Shown here piece after piece: positions 1-12,434 of a stretch of DNA of 64,000 nucleotides (its first letter is position 1; every line of letters starts with the position of its first letter). The stretch lies in contig JAWWNJ010000003.1 of the NCBI GenBank assembly GCA_037176885.1, positions 3,348,001 to 3,412,000 on the forward strand. Direction: 5' to 3'. Source of the stretch: Favolaschia claudopus (lineage: Eukaryota > Basidiomycota > Agaricomycetes > Agaricales > Mycenaceae). Both the position numbers and the translations under genes were made by a program. Under the pieces are notes generated by a model. The model saw only the letters and a list, made by a program, of their open reading frames with translations. It was not told the origin of the DNA and made no database searches.

Positions 1-2107
1 ACTTAATAGCGCCTACCGATCGGTACTAGAGATTGTAAGTCGGTTTAACTCTAGTCTTCAAGGGCGTTGCTAAAATCAAGCTTGCAGTTGATTCATGAGG
101 ACAACCAGGCCATGATCAAGAAGCTGATGTCGCCCGATTGTCCTTTCTCGCGACCGAAAGAGATCGATTGCTTTCTTACTACGGTTCAAGTTGCAATTGG
201 TCAGAGTTACCAACCATCACAGTCTACCTCCAATCTCACTACATCGGTTGAACCGGGTATATGGTCCTCGGTCATTCGTTAGTACTTAGGCGAATTCCCG
301 TACAATGTAACGAAACGAGCATTCCCGTTTGTACAGTATTTCCATTTTTTGTACCCCGAAATGACGATCAAGATAAGCTGTACATTCGTCCTCTCCCCCT
401 TATTTTATTTTGAAGGATTACCATTTATTTCTTGTTTATTTCTTCAAGATAATATTTCTCACGGTTCCAAATAAGGCAATCTGGAGATGTGACGTACGTG
501 TCCGGTGTGACATGACTCTCCTCCTCCTCCTCACCTTCATGGGCCAAAGACCTTCTTCAGCAAGCATCATGCCGAGTAAGGCGCATTTTTTCTCTCGTAT
601 CCTTCATAGAATCGGGTTTTCCACCCAATCCTGCAACCATCATGACAGAAAAAGTCTCAGCCCGTTTTTCCAGCTTCTGCCAAGTTTCGACGAGCGCCGT
701 CGGCGGCAAAGCGCACATCTGCTTTGATAGCTGCCCGCGCCTGTTTTCTTTCAGCTGGGAAGCAGGATACCCATATGGTGTGTTTGGATCGAGTTCCCTT
801 GTTGTTTGACTCTTGTTAGAAGATGCGTTGCATGTCAAGTGATTCCACTGGCAATGGTGAGTATGGTCGTAGTTCACTCGACTCAGACGACCCCCATATA
901 CCCGAAAGGTTTGTCTTTTCGCACGCCGCCCTCAGGAACTGGTTCTATTCTTCGCCATATTCTTCGTGTCGCAGGCGCTCTACAGACGGATACGAATGAC
1001 GACAAGGGAAATTGGTCCCGTTTTTCATGTCGGGAAGCAATCATGACAGTTGGCTTCGATGTCTTCGTAAGTCTACGAGCCATCAACTATAATTACCATG
1101 CGAGGATACTGATATTGTGGGCGCGTAGCATCCATCTTAATTCACTTCATTGGTCATTCACCGCGGCCGTAATGTAAGCGCATCGGTATCTTCCCGAGCG
1201 TTCACGCAAGCCATATTATTCCCAGTTATTCCCTGGGCCCCGGCGTTCCTCAGTGGGACCGTGCCGTGTAATTTTGCTTCCTTCCTTCCCACCCCAGTGT
1301 CGCGTGCTAGTGCTCTGACTGTGCTAATCGGATGATGATGAATCTCCATGTGGGTTCTTATCCTTCAATTGGCTGCATCATCTGAAAATTTTATCGAGTG
1401 ATTTCGACTGCACCTCAATGTTTTTCTTCCGCTGTCTCCCATTAAGCGAGTAAGCGAGTCGTCAACCTACATTTCGAATCCAATTCCTTGGGGCACACGA
1501 ACTCTTCAAACCGGTGCCTATCTTCGTACCCGCTTGCGCCGAAGCGATTCACAGGTATTTTTCGTCAAGTGAGCACAACTGCGGAAGTTTCACGTTTCCA
1601 GAACAATGGTCTCCTGCGCGAAAAATCTTTAACCCAGGTAAGTCGATCGAAGGCTCGGGAGAGAAGTTGACTACGCATCGCTCAGGTCTATTCATGTTGG
1701 CATTCCCTGGCGTATACGCCAATCGCGGGTCCTCTGTGAGCAGACTCTACTGCGTGTTGCACTGAGCACGGACCTTGTTCAAACGACGATATCTTTGGGA
1801 ACCGCGGCATCGGGATGCAATTCTCGCGAGCTCGTTCATGGCATCAACGAACCTGGTTATCACTGAGTCACATCGTAACACTCTGCACTTGCTTCCTTCC
1901 ATGATGATCCCTCTAGTGTTGGACTTCAATTCCGCTACCGAACTCCACGGGGCTGCGTCCAGATATTGCTATCTATTATTTGGCCCAAATCTTTCTCCGC
2001 CGAGCGAGATCTTTAGTGATGATGTGTAGTCTGGATCACAATGATTTAACGGGCATCCTTGACCTCGAACGTCTACATCTTTTGCCCTGAACACACCAAA
2101 CAACCCT
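1..2107. other. Stretch with no supportable gene
   Basis: Only short overlapping reading frames are present and none chains into a model with consistent intron phases. A stretch near 1514-1670 on the plus strand reads somewhat like protein but has no partner exon that I can join to it. The last few hundred bases are presumably the promoter of the P450 gene that starts at 2108. Confidence 0.5.
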
Positions 2108-4633
2108 ATGATTGACCTAGCCAGCCTTCCCAACTCTTTGGACTCGCCCTCCGAGTTCACTGCACATTCCATAACACGCTCGCAACTATATTTAGTCGGT
2201 GGCACCCTCCTCGTCGTATGGGGTCTCTACGCAGCTTGGCGCCGTCATGCAATCAAATGTCTCGTTCCTCTTCGCGGGCCTCCGCCATCTTCCTTCCTCT
2301 TGGGTGAGCTTTCTATCTTTATAGATGTGTTTCACTGCTGAAAGTATCGTTGCAGGAAACACTCCGGACCTATATAATGCCCCACGCGGATTCGCCTACC
2401 ATCATGCGATTTCTGAGACGTACGGCCGCGCGTTCAAGATCCACATGTTTGCTGGGGTAGGTCCCTTCATTCATACAATAGACCCAGGGCGACGAAGTCT
2501 CGAATTTTTTAGGAGGAACAAGTATGGCTGTCAGACACCCGGGCACTGACCCATGTCCTTGTTCGTGACACGCATGTCTTCGACGAGACGCCCGCCATGA
2601 CCTCGTGCGTGGCTTTTTATGAATCAGCCAATATACAAGTTCTTACGAATTGTTTATGCCACAGCGAGTTTCATTATTGTTTCGGCCCTGGGCTCATCTC
2701 CGTCCGCGGCGACATCCACAAAAAGTATGTTTCCACTTCATGCACGGAGATGATCAACCCAATCAATGGATACAAAAATTCACTCTAGGCAACGAAAGAT
2801 GATCCAACCGCTCTTCGGTGCAGCGCATGTCCGCGCGCTCACTCCGACCTTCTGGAGCATTGCCTCCCAACTCGCCACCGTCATCCGAGCCCGCGTGAAC
2901 GCCGGTTTCGCCAGCGACGCCGCCAAGGGAATTAAGAAATCTGAGAACGGGCAACCCGCAGCAGTGATTGATCTTTGGAAGTGGGCCTCGCGCGCTGCGC
3001 TTGAAGGTGTCGGTATTGGATCGCTCGGATACTCTTTTGACGCTCTCAACGATGAGACGGAAGACAATGACTTCATGATTGCTGTCCGGGAACTGCCGTA
3101 CGTCTTTTCTTGCTTCATACTTCTCTTTTTCCATCTTGGGCTCTTCCTTCGATTTCATCAAATTTGATCGTCGTTTTTCTCTTACGTTTATCCTCACCGC
3201 TCACGAAATACACGCAGATACACCGTTTATCCCCTCCGCAAATTCATGCCAATCTGCATCTGGTGCATGCGCAACCTTCCTCTCTGGCTCCAACACACCC
3301 TCGCTAAGATCGTTCCCGTCCCACGCGCGCAAAAGGTGCGCCGCGTCGTCGAGACAATCCAGGGCAACTGCGAGAAACTTTACGCGGAGAAGAAGGCTGC
3401 GCTGCTTGCTGGTGACGCAGAGACGGCTGCGCAGATCGGTGCAGGGAAAGACGTGATGAGTGTGTTGAGTGCGTAATCTCCCCGGCCTTCCTTCCTTCCT
3501 TTCCTCATTCTTCATCAAAAGAAGGAATCTAATGTTTCTTTTTTGATTCATAGTGAAAGCGAACATGGCAGCTACGGCGAGCGAGAAGGAGAGTTTGACC
3601 GATGAAGAGGTGCTAGGTCAGATGGGGACATTCATATCAGCGGGACATGACACCATGTCGTCTGCGCTCGCGCGTCTACTCTACTGCCTCGCGCATGACC
3701 TTCCGCGTCAACGCCAGCTGCGCGAGGAACTCGCGAAGGCACGAGCAAACACGGTAGATCAGCTTGATTTCCGTGCTGTTACAGCTCTCCGTACGTCACT
3801 CTCCACTGTGATATTCTTGTTCACGCTGAGGTCGAATTGCACCTAGCATTCCTTGACGCCGTCTACCGCGAGACACTACGTCTCTACGCACCCGTGCCGT
3901 TCCAAAATCGGACGTCAGTGTCCCCTAATTACCTTTTTGAGACCCGTCTAAATCAATCCAACAGCGCAACAGAAGCAATCAGCATCCCTCTCGGTGCCCC
4001 GGTCCAACTCACCAACGGCGACTTCGTCTCTGAGCTTCCCATCGCCAAAGGCCAAACAGTATTGGTGTCCATCGAGGCTGTCAATCGCGACCCGGAGATT
4101 TGGGGCCCGGACGCAGATAAGTGGAGGCCCGAGCGCTGGATTGAAGGCTTGCCCGAGTCGGTGGACAACGCCGCCGTTCCAGGGGCCTTCGCTCATACGT
4201 GCGTCGATGCTGCTATCCAAACGGATGGTTCACTAATCAAGCTCGTCTTTTCCTTTCATATAGGTTATCATTCTTGGGCGGGAGTCGGTCTTGCATCGGT
4301 GAGCATTTGTTTCGATCTTTCCTTACTTTGACATCCTGACTGTTCTCTCTGCTCATAGGAATGAAATATGCTGAAGTTGAGCTTAGTGCGTCCTCCATCC
4401 AACCGTTAGTTATTCTCCTCCATATTGACTTGAGCCCTGTAGAAACCGTCCTCATTTCCCTCATCGAAAACTTTGAGTTCTCTCCCGCTCCGGGGCAGGA
4501 GAACATTGTTTGGCGGCTGTCACTGATGCAAAACCCTGCGTTGCCTGGACGCGAGCACCTCGAGGAGCCGGAGCTTCCGTTGTTGGTTACGGTGGTCAAA
4601 CCGGATGCTGGTGTCGGTAAACGCGCGATCTGA
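2108..4633 (+). CDS. Cytochrome P450 monooxygenase, membrane-anchored, 12 exons
   Basis: Heme-thiolate monooxygenase of the endoplasmic reticulum, expected to work with NADPH-P450 reductase. Exons: 2108-2303, 2356-2456, 2513-2604, 2665-2724, 2789-3097, 3218-3468, 3554-3790, 3847-3913, 3965-4198, 4264-4298, 4359-4385 and 4443-4633. All phases close and give 599 residues, slightly long for a fungal P450. An N-terminal hydrophobic anchor (LVGGTLLVVWGLYAAW, about 30-45) is followed by a basic, proline-rich hinge (PLRGPPPS). The C-helix reads HKKQRKMIQP, the I-helix oxygen-binding motif is AGHDT near 366, the K-helix ExxR is ETLR near 424, a PERF-like motif is WRPERW near 495, and the heme loop is FLGGSRSCIG with the cysteine ligand near 526. 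Every hallmark is intact, so the gene looks functional. I cannot assign a CYP family or substrate by eye. It is the only P450 in the window. Confidence 0.93.
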
Positions 4634-5481
4634 GCAAAGTATTACGTTGAAGTTGGAAAGTGCAAGGAATCGAATGTGAAGAATTGCGGAGGCTATGTAA
4701 TTGTCGAATTATGAGACAGTAGAGTTTCTGTTTACCTTTGACTGTTGTACCAACTGTGACTTCAAGTGCCCTTGGCATAGTACGACGTGGAGGGGTTACT
4801 GTACTACGTAAAGCTTCGAACTTTCAATCAGAACTTTCAATCTGGAGTGCTAAAGATCGTTACCGGATCGATATAATATCAAGAGGACAACAGAGAATAA
4901 GGTAGCAGATACAGTTCACCGACTTGGCCCCTCCACTGGCTTGTTTCAATTTCTTTTTTTTCGCACTTCTCTCCTTTTGAAGTTGGCAGCTTTTTTTTCG
5001 GACGGGGAAAGAGTCCGATGTTCGGACTCGGACCACGGAACCCGACGGAGGATCACAAAGTGCTGTGACCAAACGTGACATTGAACTCATCCTTTCCCTC
5101 CACCAAGATCTAGCCATGGTACATCGTTGGAACTATTCAGGCAGGGCTATGCAACTATGATACTTATGTTGGGCGAGTCCTCAACTCAGCTTCTCTTTCC
5201 ACCGGACCTGGGCGTACAATCTTCGTTAACGCTTACCCGCAATATACCACCGTGGCTGCGTGGCTGCTGGCAGTACCAGCAGTACGATAGTGGCAGTATG
5301 TATCTGCGGAATATAACTGCTGACTATGCCCCATAGCCTTCTCATTCATGGATGGGTCACAACGCAATATCGCAGCTTACTCTTTGAAACACGTCGGAAC
5401 TCTTGACGGTGAGTTTTCTCAAAACATCTGTTGTTCTATTCATGTTTTACAGATATACTCGCAACGCTGATGAGTACCTAG
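4634..5481. other. Intergenic between convergent P450 and lyase-family genes
   Basis: This holds the 3' ends of both neighbours. The part from about 4980 to 5120 resembles the upstream region of the F-box-like pseudogene at 34660 (a tttcgga-rich lead-in, then a palindrome, then a pyrimidine-rich leader ending in ATG at 5116). That ATG opens only a very short frame. I read the stretch as a possible stray promoter fragment and see no gene here. Confidence 0.4.
5012..5028. promoter_or_regulatory. Palindrome AGTCCGA-N3-TCGGACT
   Basis: Seven-base inverted arms surround a three-base spacer. The same arms with another spacer occur at 34582-34598 and 45627-45643, about 70 bp ahead of the F-box-like genes, each time preceded by a tttcgga stretch. 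The form is that of a binding site for a dimeric regulator, but no function is shown. Confidence 0.3.
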
Positions 5482-6261
5482 CTACAAGATACTATCAATC
5501 AAACTCGAGAAAGCATGCACCACCGCAATGTACGGCCCCGGACCCATCGAAACTCTCGCCACCCCCAAAGCTTGGATCTCCTCTTTCTTGAGAAATCCCT
5601 CCCCAATATGCAGACCAACATTTAGCATCCCATCAAACTCCTTCACAAGCCTCTTAATCTCCTCCGAAGAAGTGCCTCTCCCACCGGGACCGCCCCACAC
5701 GAACACAGTTGTCGCTCCCGCAGCCAGGTACGCCTTTCCCCTCTGAATGACAACGTCCATCCCACCGTCTTTCTCTTGGAACAGGGCGTCGGTGCGAGCG
5801 TTGACGACAAAGTCAGGCATGCCACACGTCGCGGCGGCTTCCTTTGCGAGCTTGATCCTCGCCGCAGCTTCTTCAACCGAATACAGCCCGCCCTTCTCTC
5901 GACTGAAATCCTCGATATTGCACCCTACCGCGCCCATCTTGACCACCTCCTCGATCGCCCTCGCGAGCTGCGGGCCGTATCCATCCTGTAAATCAATCGT
6001 CACGGGCTTCCCCTCCTTGAGGCCCGCAGCGATGATGGGTTTCACTCCGCGCAAGTTTTCCTCGAGGGTCAGGGCTTCGTCTTGGGTGCCGAGGACGAGG
6101 GCAACGGCGTAGCTGGCGCTGGCGATGGCCTTTGCGCGAGGGTTGTTGGCGAGGGCCTGGGCGCTGCCGCCGTCGAAGGCGTTGCAGAGCATGATGAGGT
6201 CCTTGGGGTTGTGCATCGCAGCGAAGTTCTGCGCGAGGGTGTTTTGGGATGAGCGGTCCAT
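5482..6261 (-). CDS. PEP mutase / isocitrate lyase superfamily enzyme
   Basis: Intronless 259-residue protein, the usual size of stand-alone members of this TIM-barrel superfamily (PEP mutase, methylisocitrate lyase-like, oxaloacetate hydrolase-like). Family marks are an N-terminal LCNAFDGGSA segment, the metal-binding DLQDGYG, GCNIEDF, VNARTDAL (about residue 155) and a C-terminal GVARVSMGPGP. The isocitrate-lyase KKCGH loop is not visible, so a classical isocitrate lyase is unlikely; the substrate is probably a small 2-oxo or phosphonate-type acid, which cannot be decided from sequence. The start has a minus-strand TATA-like box 65 bp upstream. A broken partial paralogue of the C-terminal part lies at 46860-47035. 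Confidence 0.85.
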   Translation of the reverse strand: MDRSSQNTLAQNFAAMHNPKDLIMLCNAFDGGSAQALANNPRAKAIASASYAVALVLGTQDEALTLEENLRGVKPIIAAGLKEGKPVTIDLQDGYGPQLARAIEEVVKMGAVGCNIEDFSREKGGLYSVEEAAARIKLAKEAAATCGMPDFVVNARTDALFQEKDGGMDVVIQRGKAYLAAGATTVFVWGGPGGRGTSSEEIKRLVKEFDGMLNVGLHIGEGFLKKEEIQALGVARVSMGPGPYIAVVHAFSSLIDSIL

Positions 6262-7216
6262 TGTATGAGTGTATGCTTTGTGAGTGAATGGGTTCGTGAA
6301 TATTGTATGTGCTGCTCAATCGTCCTTTTATATCTTCTCCGACTCAGCTGCGCCTCCGAAATTCTTAATCGCTCGAGTCACGGTAGGTACGATTTTGTGG
6401 GGAGGTGCCCCATCCATTGCCGTCTGACGAATCTTCCTCTCACAGCGCGCTTCCTATTCATACGTACCCCCGGTTTTCCCCGGTTTGAAGTGGTGTGAGT
6501 GCTACACACATGCTAGCACGAGTTCCGTGTCGCGATTGAGTTCGGTTTGAATCGGTGTAAGTAGTTTATCTCGTATCCGTATACAATCCTCCGCTGATGT
6601 GGAATTTATGAATAAAACCAACAAACACGCGTCGCCAAGCTCCCATTTAATGAGCAATTTTTTTTCATTGTACCTGCCATGCATTTACTTGGGGTGACCG
6701 GTTTCAGGGCAGCGTCCGTGCTCCACGGCATTCTCTGCAGAGCATTTTAGCAGTGGTTGACACAACGCCGCCGATTTGCGTCTTCATTTCGCCTTTCTTG
6801 GTGTTTTGGGGCAAGTCAGTTTACTGGGGTGGATTGGGATCCGCAAGAAATCGGCTTCCAAAGTACGAGATCGAATTATATCGTATGATAGCTACGCTGA
6901 ACACGAGCTAATTCGAGGCAGAGCCCACGAATTCTTGGGGAAGGCACTCGAATTGTCAGCGTTGTCACGGTTCATTGTGTCGACGTTTGTAGTCAAATCT
7001 GGACGACCTTCGACGTGGATAGCGAGGAGACGTGGACTGCGGACGTGGATGCCGAGGAACGGGGGGCAGATGAGATTAATATTAGAATGTTAGTGCGTGT
7101 TCTCTTCACACCTCGCTAAAAATGTTACTCGCAGTCAGAGGGTTGGGATAAGAGTAACTATATAGGTAGATCGCTTCACAGGGTGAAAACGTTGACTTGC
7201 TGCGGCGAGAAAATTG
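6262..7216. other. Intergenic, upstream of the lyase-family gene
   Basis: No coding model can be supported. The left end carries the promoter of the minus-strand lyase-family gene; the right end is the 3' flank of the F-box-like gene that ends at 7217. Confidence 0.5.
6326..6332 (-). promoter_or_regulatory. TATA-like box of the lyase-family gene
   Basis: TATAAAA on the minus strand, 65 bp ahead of the ATG at 6261, a normal distance for a fungal core promoter. Confidence 0.5.
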
Positions 7217-8295
7217 TCAGAACAAAACCAAGTCGGGATATCCCAATATATATGTATGACTGACCTTCGGTGTGGCCCCGGTTACGTCTTCGTGAATCCA
7301 ATAACGAGTCGCTGCAAATTTAAGTGAATCCATCATCAGCACACAAACAAAAAATGACTTGCTAAAAGGACTCATTTCACATACCTTCGATCTCCGAGCT
7401 CCGTTTACGCGCCACAAAATCATCCGCTTCTGACCAATACCTCAACCCACCACGCGCCTCGGCCTCCCAATCCTCCCAGCCGCAAGACACCGCAAGGACA
7501 ACGCGCGAATCATAAATATGAGGCTGCTTCATCGCCTCGTAAGCCCGGAGATTTTCGTAGTCCCATTGAAATGACAAAATTTGAATGCGGGGACATTCGG
7601 CCAGCGTCGCAAACAGCCCATCTTGTTCCGCTGTGCGCAAATATTCCTCCGGGATGCCCAAGTGTGTGAGTTTGGGTAACCGGAGTAGCTTTTGAACAAA
7701 AACGCAGGAATTCGGGCGGAAATCGAAACACTCGAGATGAGTGAGGGTGTTGAAGAATGGGAGGGTCAAATCGATCCAGTTTTCCTCATCAATCAAAGTG
7801 TCGAACAGAACTTCAAGGCTACAGCTCAGCCTCTGGAGATCGTGCATTCCCGTGAAGATAGGGATGAAGCGCGGGTTGAGGAAAGCGTTCATGCAGCCGA
7901 AGCTGCGTACTCCTGTGCAGAGAGATATAACTTGTTCAAGCGGGGAAAAGAGCCGATTGGGAACGCCGGTGCTGGTGTCAAGTGGGACGGCGATGTGATG
8001 GACGGCATTGTGGAAGAATTCGGGCGATTTGCGGGACATTGCGGATAGGAGGGCGAGCGCGATTGGTTCGGAGTCGATGACCAAAACTCTGTACAAGAGA
8101 GGCTCGATCCTGCAATTGGAGATAAGCAAGTGATTCAAAGGTTAGATCCTTGTGTGCACCCGAGCTAAAAGCGACGCACCAGGTGTGAACGTGCTGGGCT
8201 ACTCGAAGCATAGTTGGAGCGAAGGTGGGATACTTCAGCGCGGTAGTCTCGAAGATCTCTCGCTCTATTTCAGGCGGGAAGGGCGGTTCAGCCAT
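7217..8295 (-). CDS. F-box/LRR-like protein, agaric family
   Basis: Three exons on the minus strand: 8295-8180, 8109-7385 and 7311-7217. Phases close to give 311 residues. The N-terminus PPFPPEIEREIFE followed by HVHTWIEPLLYRVL is the degenerate F-box-like head common in mushrooms. The middle has loosely repeated leucine-rich segments (LPKLTHLGIP, FNTLTHLECF). The short third exon (ATRYWIHEDVTG) corresponds to the third exon of the pseudogene at 34660-35718, which supports the model. Such proteins are presumed substrate adaptors of SCF ubiquitin ligases, but this is inferred from family resemblance. Another member at 13510-14666 is more distant. Confidence 0.75.
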
Positions 8296-9197
8296 TTCGA
8301 AGTGGTGGCAGGGAGAAAAAGACGGTGACAGTGATGTGGCTGACATCTTTGAGGCTTTCCCGCGCCGAGTCCACAAGGCCGTGACGCCGGTGTCCTGCCA
8401 GATACAGGGATATCTGGGCCGTATTGATTGAGAAATTCGTAAGTCTGCAAGTCGGCGACAATAAATCTGGATCCCATTCCCAATACGAACGAAAATCTGG
8501 GACAAAATCCGAGTCCAAGAATGTCAAATAACAGTTCGAAACTGCTGTGTACTTACCAGTTCGATTACATTGCCACCCGTTTCCGCGACTGACCATGTGA
8601 CATCTTTTCCTCCATCATCTTAGAGCTTCAGTCGCTGAATCGGCCCCAGGTGGTCAATATTGTAGTCATAGTGACATGCAGAATCTCGAGATTCAAATGT
8701 TGAACTCGGGATCGATATACAGTCCAGCGAGAACAGATACAGAGCAGTGAGAGAGAGACTTGATATCGGGGAACATGGTGATCAACGAAGTCGAGTTGAA
8801 CCGCCAGCCTTTCAAAGCGTTGTGTCGCCCGACTCGCACTCGAAGAACTGAAGAAAAAGTTGGGTTGTAAATGTCCCTGTTCTGGTGTGGCAACGGGTCG
8901 CCTGAGTTTACAACGTCGTCAGCACGAAATATATAGTCGCAAGGTTCAGGAAGATATAGACCAGCCGCAAGACTCAGCAGACGGTGAATCGATGATGGTG
9001 GTTGGGGTGAAAGCAGGCTCCCGACGGATCAAAGGTTCCCAGGATCACGCGAGAGCTGACGTCACGGTAACGAAACGCACCTTTTGCTTCAGCCTTCCAC
9101 CTCACACTTGGCGACTACGAGTCTACGACACAGTTGTTGTTGGATATTTGTTACAGCGTAAATACAGGGCGTTTAGAACTCGACATGAAGTACTCTA
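8296..9197. other. Intergenic between two minus-strand genes
   Basis: Promoter of the F-box-like gene and 3' flank of the dioxygenase. I find no coding model, RNA gene or repeat that I can support. Confidence 0.5.
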
Positions 9198-10539
9198 TCA
9201 GTGGACGGCACCAGCATATTTCGCAGGCAGCCCATCCGGGAAGAACTTGGGGAACAAATCAGGGTAAAATCTGTACGCGACAAGAGGATGGGCTCGAAGC
9301 TTGAAGTTCAAGACTGCTTCTCCGGCTGGAATGCGGTCGGATTCGGAGAAGCGGACTGGATCGTGTTCAGCATTTGTACGGGAAATCTATCAGGAGTGCG
9401 ATGCTTACATTCGGTGGTATCTTTTTCACGCTGCTCACGTTCGTGTTGCAGGTCGAGGAGTTGTTGAGGGACTGATATCGTCATTAGGTGCCGGGGACGA
9501 ATCGCGAAAAGGGTCTCGAACGTACATTCGAACTTTGTGTCTGCAACACGGGTATCCATCGAAACGCCTTGGAAAAATCCGACCGAGTAGCGAGTGCCTT
9601 GGGTGGGCGAGACAACACGGTGAAGGGGAGCTTTGACAAGTCTGTGCGTAATCTTCTCCAAGACTACAGACGAAAGAGGTTGATCAGTATCCCGTATAAC
9701 CGGAAGATTCTTTCGTACCTCTGCCAACCAGCACGATGAAAGTTCCTCGCCTCGGAGCAACTGGGTACCACTCGCCCTGGGGGCTGTGCATCTCCAGCCC
9801 AAGTTCCGTCGACGGTTGAAGCAGCTTGAACATATCAGAATCGTTGACACTGCAAGAAACTCGCACTCACGTAGGTCAGGAAATTGGAGTCCGTGTGCGG
9901 CACGAATCCGGTGGTGGAGGGTGCACAGGCGGGGTAGCGGAGGAGTTTGCAACGCAGCTGACGTTTGGCGACGTCCGACTCGAAGAGGGGCTCGAATGCA
10001 TCTGGGGTGAGTCCCAATGCCTCGGCGACGTACTGCGTGAAATCGAGGCTGAGCTGCTTCATCTGCCTGTAGTACTCTGCCATGACTGCACGGGAACCGG
10101 GAAAAACGGCCTCATCCGGCCACTTGGATGGAAATTTTATAAGCGGTGCGTCTCAAAGCAACGGACAAGGACTCACAGGTGTGGTTCCGTGGATTTTGTG
10201 GTACTCCGGCGCACCCTCGTCCAGCTTGATGTCCTCATCACCGTAATTATACTGCTCGCGGGTGGGATTCTCCAACGGCCCCTTGCGCAGATACCCGTTG
10301 AAATGCGCTGTCCCGCTCATGTCCACGCCGTCCTTGACCTCCGGAGGCAGAGCGAAAAACTTCTCCGTGGCGTCGACCATCTTGTCAACGATATCCAGCT
10401 TCACGGGCGGGTTCTCGAGGTAGAGAAATCCGCCGTTGATGAGCATTCCGCGCAACTGCGCGATGAACGCAGGGCGGTCGCTCTCCAGGAGCGTCATGTC
10501 GAGGGAGGGGAGTTGGCGTTTTTCGTTAGACAATGACAT
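9198..10539 (-). CDS. Fe(II)/2-oxoglutarate-dependent dioxygenase (isopenicillin N synthase-like fold)
   Basis: Six exons on the minus strand: 10539-10177, 10122-9871, 9824-9719, 9663-9526, 9471-9409 and 9355-9198. Phases close and give 359 residues, typical for this family. The N-terminal DIOX_N-like region includes INGGFLYLENPP. The catalytic jelly-roll carries the iron ligands HTD (in VPHTDSNF, about 197-199) and a distal histidine in APLHRVVS (about 255), followed by RYS as the 2-oxoglutarate-binding Arg-x-Ser. All catalytic residues are present. The enzyme would hydroxylate, desaturate or cyclise a small molecule in the cytosol; the substrate is unknown. A third intron phase was fixed by choosing the acceptor before LLQPSTELGLEM, because the nearer acceptor leads to a stop. 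It could pair with the nearby P450 in one pathway, but this is inference. Confidence 0.88.
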
Positions 10540-12434
10540 GGTGGGGATATTCGATGTCAGGTGGGAGGACGTATGTAGAGATGGAAGGAAGGTACGGTGT
10601 CCCTCTTATATTGTTATCAGATACCAATTCTTTACTTCTTATTCGCAGCACATCTCCGGTCTCACTTCGCATGGGAGCGGATATGGGAAAAGTCGTATTT
10701 ATAGTCGCGGCCCCACTGCCGTGGGTAGGGCAATCAACGCGTCATTTTATCCGCTGTATGGGATTGGTACACCGATCTAGACCGCTTTCAAGGCAAGGTT
10801 TGTGGCATCTAAGAATGGTTCGCAAATGGTCGTCCGGGTCGTTAATTTACGAACGATCCTCTGCAGGTTTGAGCGGCAGAGACTTACCGTGTTCTCATAC
10901 ATTTCAGATACGAATTTACGGAGCTGTTACCAAAACTCGAAGATTCGTCCCATGCATATGGCCCACTCCCTCCTACGCCAACTACCCACCATTGCCAAAC
11001 TCGAGCTAATCAAATCCATTTGCTTGGTTGGCCCGTTATCCTGGTAACGGTTCAGAATTAGGGTATTATGCTTCAGCCACCAGCGTGGTGCTCTCTGAGA
11101 ATTTAGGTGGGTATTTGCGTCATCCCGCGCTTCGTTTCTCTTCTTTCAAGCCCTTATAAGCAGCCATAAGGGAACCGACAATCTAATCCGATAAGATGAC
11201 GGCCCGGGAATAAATTACTGGTACTATTAATAGGCGTCGAGGAGAACGGTGAGTGCAAACTTTCTGGACAGTCTGCGTGTGGCGAAGCTGAATTCAAGGT
11301 AAAGGAGAGGTCGGATACTGGGGCTGGATTCGTAGCTCCATGGTTTCCTTCGAGTCTTGGACAAGTTGAACAAGGCGTACGATTGAATAAAGCTTGAACA
11401 AACCCAACATCTGAGAATTCCACGCTGACTCGGGACTGACCCTAGACGACAGTTTCATACGTTTTTAGCTTATAATCTTGCGTATGTTGTCGCGGGAGCG
11501 ATGGCTCGGTCTTGCCGCGAGCTTTCGTTTCAACCTTGAAGCTAGTCTGGTTCAAATTTAGAACTTCCTCCGGCATCACCGATCATTGTCTCAGGATGAC
11601 CCTTGTTCGGATCGAGTTTGGATCCGAGTGCACAGTCAGCGATCTGGAAATTCAACCTTGTCTGAGACTTTTGGGCCTTATCAGTTTGTTTCAGTACATC
11701 CGATCGAAACGTTGTTCTTCAAGAATTTAGCTCTTCTTGCTCACCAAACGCTCCAATAAACTCTCTACAGTCTCGACTACATGGTCCTTCGGCTCACGCT
11801 ACTTATTGACATTCCGCAACAATGCGCGCTCACTGCCGAGATTGTTCCCATTGGCCGGGGTATTCCGCTCCAACAGAAAACGCTCGGCAATCTTTCGGAA
11901 TGTCGGTCAGGTCAGCCGAAAGACCATTATCTTTGGTGTGCTTCGGACTCACTGTCGCTTTCTCTGTCCCGAATTCCGTCAACCCATCAGTGGTTTTGAA
12001 CAATCTGACCGTCCTCATACAAAACCAGCGTCGATCGGTCGAAAACAATGAACAATTGATAACAAATATTCAATCTTGAAAAGGCTGGGCTTTGGCCAAA
12101 GAATCCACAACGCGCTATGTCTCATCTCAAGGTCACCAAGCCTCCTTCTGCGTCTCAATTGACTATGCTTTGGCCACCCCGACTGCCACTGCACGCACAA
12201 ACCCTTTGTGATCGATCGCGCTTTGTCGTACGGAGCTTCCTGCTTTGTTCTTGCAACGAGTCGGGTGGCTTTGACCATTGTCCGCTTTGAAATGTTCAAA
12301 AAATATATATACGTCCTCCTCGACGTGCAAATATTCAATTCATTGCGCCCCGCTACACAATCTATCCCAACTCTCCTCCTCAATCGCCTCACTTTCCACA
12401 CTTTCTACCTCGTTCAACCCACACTACAACCCAA
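10540..12434. other. Long intergenic stretch between divergent genes
   Basis: The stretch separates the minus-strand dioxygenase from the plus-strand small gene at 12435. A minus-strand TATAAATA lies at about 10696-10703, about 160 bp upstream of the dioxygenase ATG. Overlapping short frames at 11730-12080 do not splice into anything. No repeat was recognised. Confidence 0.5.
12304..12311 (+). promoter_or_regulatory. TATA box of the gene at 12435
   Basis: TATATATA, 124 bp before the ATG, followed by a C/T-rich leader that is usual in fungal promoters. Confidence 0.5.

Noticed and set aside
5116..5336. A gene starting at the ATG near 5116
   Set aside because: The frame is very short and no downstream exon joins; the region more likely resembles a promoter fragment.
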